64,000 nt of DNA from Typha latifolia (taxonomy: Eukaryota; Streptophyta; Magnoliopsida; Poales; Typhaceae): NCBI GenBank assembly GCA_019914945.1, contig CM034105.1, forward strand, positions 7,254,001 through 7,318,000, written 5' to 3'. The translations under genes and the position numbers were made by a program. Of the stretch, positions 62,762 through 64,000 are shown one piece after another. How positions within the stretch are numbered: position 1 is the stretch's first letter; each line of letters starts with the position of its first letter. The notes below the pieces were generated by a model. That model saw only the letters and a program-made list of their open reading frames with translations. It did no database searches and had not been told where the DNA came from.

Positions 62762-64000
62762 ACTTACATATTTGCAATTAGCCATTGCACGACCAAATGA
62801 AAGTTTTTGACAATGGCACGTACAATGGCAAACTATAGATATATATAGTTTGCTTATGCTGTATGTGTATGTTATTGAAGGCATTCTTGAAGACATGGGA
62901 AGCAGCTTGTGCAGATCCCAGATATTCAACATTCCTCGTTCCTGCAGGAAGAACGTTTTTGTTGAGCCGAATATTGTTTTATGGTCCTTGTAAATCGGGA
63001 ATTCACTTCCAGGTAACATGTATATATATATATATATATATAGTTTCTGTCTTTCTGATGAAAATTGCATACGTACATAAGTGCATTTAATTAATTAACA
63101 TAGCATGAACTAATTAATTAGTATATATTATAAATGCAGTTGAGTGGAAACATTGTAGCGCCTAACAGCATATGGACGACGGAAACAACCAACTTGGTTG
63201 CATTCTTTGGTGTTAACAGCCTGACGGTTGATGGGGGTGGCCAGATCGATGGCCGAGGCGCCATATGGTGGGAGTGTGTGAAAAACGTACGTACGTATTA
63301 AAATTGACTAATTTTATCTATCCTCCACTCCACGAGTATTTCTTTATATACAAAGGTTAATTATATATTAATTACTTACAACCTTATACTCTTAGCTGAT
63401 TTGCTTCCCTGGCCTTCTCTTCCACAGGGTTGTAACCGGCCTTATGTAAGTATATATACATCTCCTACTCCGGCTCCTACAAATTATTAAGTAATGCAAC
63501 ATGTACTACATATATATTGCTAGCTCGATCTTAATTACTGCACGTACGTATGCATGAACGGGTACCGTGTTAGATACTGCAATTCTTGGGGTGCAACGAT
63601 CTCACGGTGAAAGGGATACACTTGACGAACGGCCCAAGTAAGCACATGACTTTCTACCACTGCATTAGGGTGCATGTGAGCGGGGTCACAGTAACTGCAC
63701 CGGGTAATAGCCCCAACACCGATGGTTTTCTTGTGTCCGCGTCCCAGTATGTGGAGATCACCGCCTGCAGTATTGGGACTGGTATGTATACTATTCATTA
63801 AGAAGTTACACAAGTTAGATCCGTTACTACTAGCTTCACCACTATAACGCACATTATAGCAAGGCAATGTAGGCGATAGCTAATTTTGGATGAGAAATGT
63901 AGATGATCAGTTGATTCATCTTTATATCTTGGAAACTAAACCATTGTGATGATGATCGCAGGAGATGATTGCATAGCGATTGGACCAGGTAGCTCGAAGG
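62574..64000 (+). CDS. Polygalacturonase (GH28 pectinase), 5' part, continues past the window
   Basis: Enzymes of this family cut homogalacturonan in plant cell walls and are secreted. Six exons are read: 62574-62693, 62881-63012, 63140-63286, 63428-63445, 63574-63781 and 63962-64000, all with GT-AG borders and matching phase. The first shows a hydrophobic run (VIGLWFALAVQLATS) fitting a signal peptide, then YDVLAFKAVGDGETNDTQ, the family start. Next come AFLKTWEAAC and VPAGRTFLLSRILFYGPCKS, DGGGQIDGRGAIWWECVKN, and the long exon with SPNTDGF (catalytic motif I). The last exon begins the GDDCIAIG motif II with both catalytic aspartates. The start codon is not resolved: no ATG precedes in frame before the CAG acceptor at 62571-62573, so an upstream exon is likely. 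No stop or frameshift was seen in 680 coding bases. Confidence 0.9.
62699..62757 (+). repeat. (CT)n microsatellite just inside an intron
   Basis: About 29 CT units begin five bases after the donor GT at 62694. It makes the opposite-strand frames rich in RE repeats, which are artefacts. Confidence 0.95.
63020..63042. repeat. (TA)n microsatellite in an intron
   Basis: About eleven TA units a few bases after the donor of the intron at 63013. Confidence 0.9.
63428..63445 (+). other. 18-base microexon of the polygalacturonase gene
   Basis: Between CTTCCACAG and GTAAGTAT lie 18 bases encoding GCNRPY. They keep phase with the exons before (ECVKN) and after (ILQFLGCNDL) and supply the C-RP residues normally present in this place of plant polygalacturonases. 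Confidence 0.8.

Noticed and set aside
62502..63070. Minus-strand frames with long RERERE stretches
   Set aside because: They arise from the (CT)n microsatellite and lie opposite the polygalacturonase exons.
63535..63867. 110-codon minus-strand open frame
   Set aside because: Antisense of the main polygalacturonase exon; the sense strand has catalytic motifs and proper splice sites.

Overview
This window reads as nuclear DNA of a flowering plant. Two things support that. The right edge holds the 5' part of a plant-type polygalacturonase (GH28) gene split by short GT-AG introns. Almost everything to its left is degraded LTR retrotransposon sequence of the kind that fills plant intergenic DNA, with primer-binding sites matching plant initiator-Met tRNA (TGGTATCAGAGC). 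The species cannot be named from sequence alone. Nothing bacterial, viral-episomal or CRISPR-like is present.

Layout. 1-2104: end of a long AT-rich LTR (called LTR-B here). 2167-7017: decayed Ty3/gypsy gag-pol of 'family C' on the + strand. 7018-15300: a nest in which a family-C LTR (+) was hit by a solo family-A LTR (target duplication CAGCA) and by a 6-kb minus-strand element C2 (GCTAG/GCTAC). 15301-17003: a gypsy integrase with a C-terminal chromodomain, so the gypsy elements are chromovirus-like. 17004-19663: mostly unassigned. 19669-24691: minus-strand element C1 flanked by CCAAT, with a Ty1/copia-type LTR embedded in it. 24704-34176: LTR-B-like and family-C copies (C4, C3), the latter split by a 2.96-kb solo LTR-B (target duplication GAACA). 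34177-47080: family-A copies H (-) and A1 (+) back to back, and a pol remnant. 47081-49370: minus-strand C-type element G. 49426-55382: a chain LTR / internal / LTR / internal of a non-autonomous family-A derivative. 55383-60318: gag, LTR and pol remnants, a copia gag fragment and a gag-to-LTR remnant. About 60.3-62.5 kb: little recognisable. 62574-64000: the polygalacturonase gene, continuing past the window.

All retrotransposon proteins are broken by stops, frameshifts or deletions; no element looks autonomous. The only plausible working gene is the polygalacturonase.

The most unusual signal is at the LTR / primer-binding-site boundary. In both gypsy families the PBS is tandemly repeated (about 20-bp units in family C, exact 42-bp units in family A), and target-site duplications show that PBS copies have become part of the LTR itself. 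Copies differ in how many units lie inside the LTR, as if different PBS copies in an array were used to prime reverse transcription. A second signal is a cluster of 12-bp palindromes (GCGTTCGAACGC) just upstream of the TATA box, found in two gypsy LTR families and also in the copia-type LTR. A third is a non-autonomous family-A lineage that carries an unrecognised open reading region in place of most of gag-pol.
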